A stretch of 24,220 nucleotides of DNA from Saprospiraceae bacterium UBA2365 (GTDB lineage: Bacteria > Bacteroidota > Bacteroidia > Chitinophagales > Saprospiraceae), in NCBI GenBank assembly GCA_002344345.1, contig DDTL01000196.1:216-24435 (forward strand). Reading direction: 5' to 3'. Each line of letters opens with the position of its first letter. Positions within the stretch are counted from its first letter, which is position 1. The position numbers were made by a program, and so were the translations under genes. The notes under the pieces are model-generated. The model worked only from the letters and a program-made list of their open reading frames with translations, was not told the origin of the DNA and did no database searches. Below, one piece after another: positions 23,545-24,220 of this stretch.

Positions 23545-23560
23545 CCAAGAAGAAAATCCG

Positions 23561-23590
23561 GAGCTGTCTGAAAAGGCAGCTCTTTTTTTT
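23561..23590 (+). terminator. Strong intrinsic terminator after the 35-residue ORF
   Basis: GAGCTGTC (23561-23568) pairs with GGCAGCTC (23575-23582) around the loop TGAAAA, with one G-T wobble, and is followed by eight T. It is the best terminator on the plus strand downstream of the racemase-like gene. Confidence 0.85.
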
Positions 23591-23705
23591 TATGTATGGG
23601 AATGAAAAGAATTTGGGAAGCATGAACGGGAAACCATCAGGTAGATATTTAATTTCTTTAGTGCCTAATCTGGACGAGCCAGAACCAATGAGGAAAATGA
23701 TTTAA

Positions 23706-23908
23706 GAACCCCGAGCCGCTTCGCTACGGGGTTCGGCCCCGTTGGATTTACATCCTACGGGATTCAACCCCGTTGGGATTACATCCTACGGGATTCAACC
23801 CCGTTGGAATTACATCCTACGGGGTAAATATTCTGTGTGGCATTATTTCTAAGATCAAAATTCTTTAAATTTCTGCCAAAATGTACAGGAATTTAATTTT
23901 TAAGACCT
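23706..23908. repeat. Inverted partial copy of the left-edge palindromic repeat
   Basis: Bases 23821-23908 are the reverse complement of about 41-139, including near-perfect identity over the block GGGGTAAATATTCTGTGTGG and the CATTATTTCTAAGAT that follows. Inside it are three units with a 31-base period at 23737, 23768 and 23799, each CCCCGTTGG...ACATCCTACGGG. The inner side ends in a separate hairpin, GAACCCCG (23706-23713) with CGGGGTTC (23727-23734). The second outer arm present at the left edge is missing here, so this is a one-armed form. Confidence 0.8.
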
Positions 23909-23996
23909 TAATCAATATTTTAAATCTATCTATTCTTTGCTTCGGGCACTTCGGGTTATGGGAAAATGTAAAAGGAACAGCTGTGGGCAAAAATAG

Positions 23997-24035
23997 AAAA
24001 TGGCCGGCTCTTACCCCCGCAGACCGGCCATTTTT
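23997..24035 (+). terminator. Strong terminator-like hairpin without a visible gene
   Basis: AAAATGGCCGG (23997-24007) pairs with CCGGCCATTTT (24024-24034) around a 16-base loop rich in C. The A-run before and T-run after make it usable on both strands. No CDS precedes it within 450 bases on the plus strand, so it may end an unannotated RNA or a minus-strand gene entering from beyond the window. Confidence 0.7.
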
Positions 24036-24220
24036 CCTGAACGTAACCTTCTAAGTAATCTGATTAAAAAATCCGATTCGCAATATATATATCGAATACC
24101 TTGCCAACTCAACCAAAAAATCACATAATATGATTCTAAATTACACATGGTCGTTTTATGTAATATGAATTACATTGATAAAACCGGTTTTTACACCTGC
24201 ATAAATTTGATATAATAGCA

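Noticed and set aside
23592..23705. 37-codon ORF between the strong terminator and the right-edge repeat
   Set aside because: It starts within the terminator tail, has no signal or hydrophobic pattern, and no promoter or homology was seen.

Overview
The window looks like a chromosomal segment of a member of the Bacteroidota, possibly a Saprospiria- or Chitinophagales-like lineage (the lower rank is a guess). The reasons are: two large exported proteins ending in type A type IX secretion sorting domains; a SecA of about 1,100 residues with the extra blocks typical of this phylum; an adjacent pair of acyltransferases of the glycine-lipid type; low G+C; and intergenic TAnnTTTG motifs, some with a TTG 17-18 bases upstream, which is the Bacteroidota housekeeping promoter form. 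No rRNA, tRNA, transposase, integrase or CRISPR array was seen.

Layout. Bases 1-437 hold a large nested palindromic repeat. An AMP nucleosidase gene (+) follows and converges on a tightly packed four-gene minus-strand operon: glsA-like O-acyltransferase, glsB-like N-acyltransferase, dtd and a MazG-like pyrophosphohydrolase. Next on the minus strand come an M48 metalloprotease lipoprotein and a very small lipoprotein. A gene-poor stretch (5200-6050) carries inverted repeats and one doubtful short ORF. It is followed by a CPA2-type cation:proton antiporter (-), then divergently secA and deoC (+). A SPOR-like envelope protein overlaps rodA by 4 bases. rodA converges, with a 1-base gap, on an M1 aminopeptidase (-). 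That gene shares a 104-base divergent upstream region with a 1,034-residue beta-helix/Ig-like surface protein (+). The last genes are an exported HMA-domain metal-binding protein and, 20 bases later, an exported glutamate racemase-like protein of 497 residues. The right edge has a 35-residue single-helix membrane protein with a strong terminator, an inverted partial copy of the left-edge repeat, and a second strong terminator with no recognisable gene before it.

Functional threads. Much of the window concerns the cell envelope: membrane lipid synthesis (glsA/glsB), protein export (secA), elongation-type peptidoglycan synthesis (SPOR protein and rodA), outer-membrane or periplasmic lipoproteins, T9SS cargo, and an exported amino-acid racemase homologue. 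A second thread is nucleotide and tRNA housekeeping (AMP nucleosidase, MazG-like enzyme, deoC, dtd). The most unusual items are the HMA/exported racemase pair, the 35-residue membrane protein with its own terminator, and the long palindromic repeats in opposite orientation at the two ends of the window.
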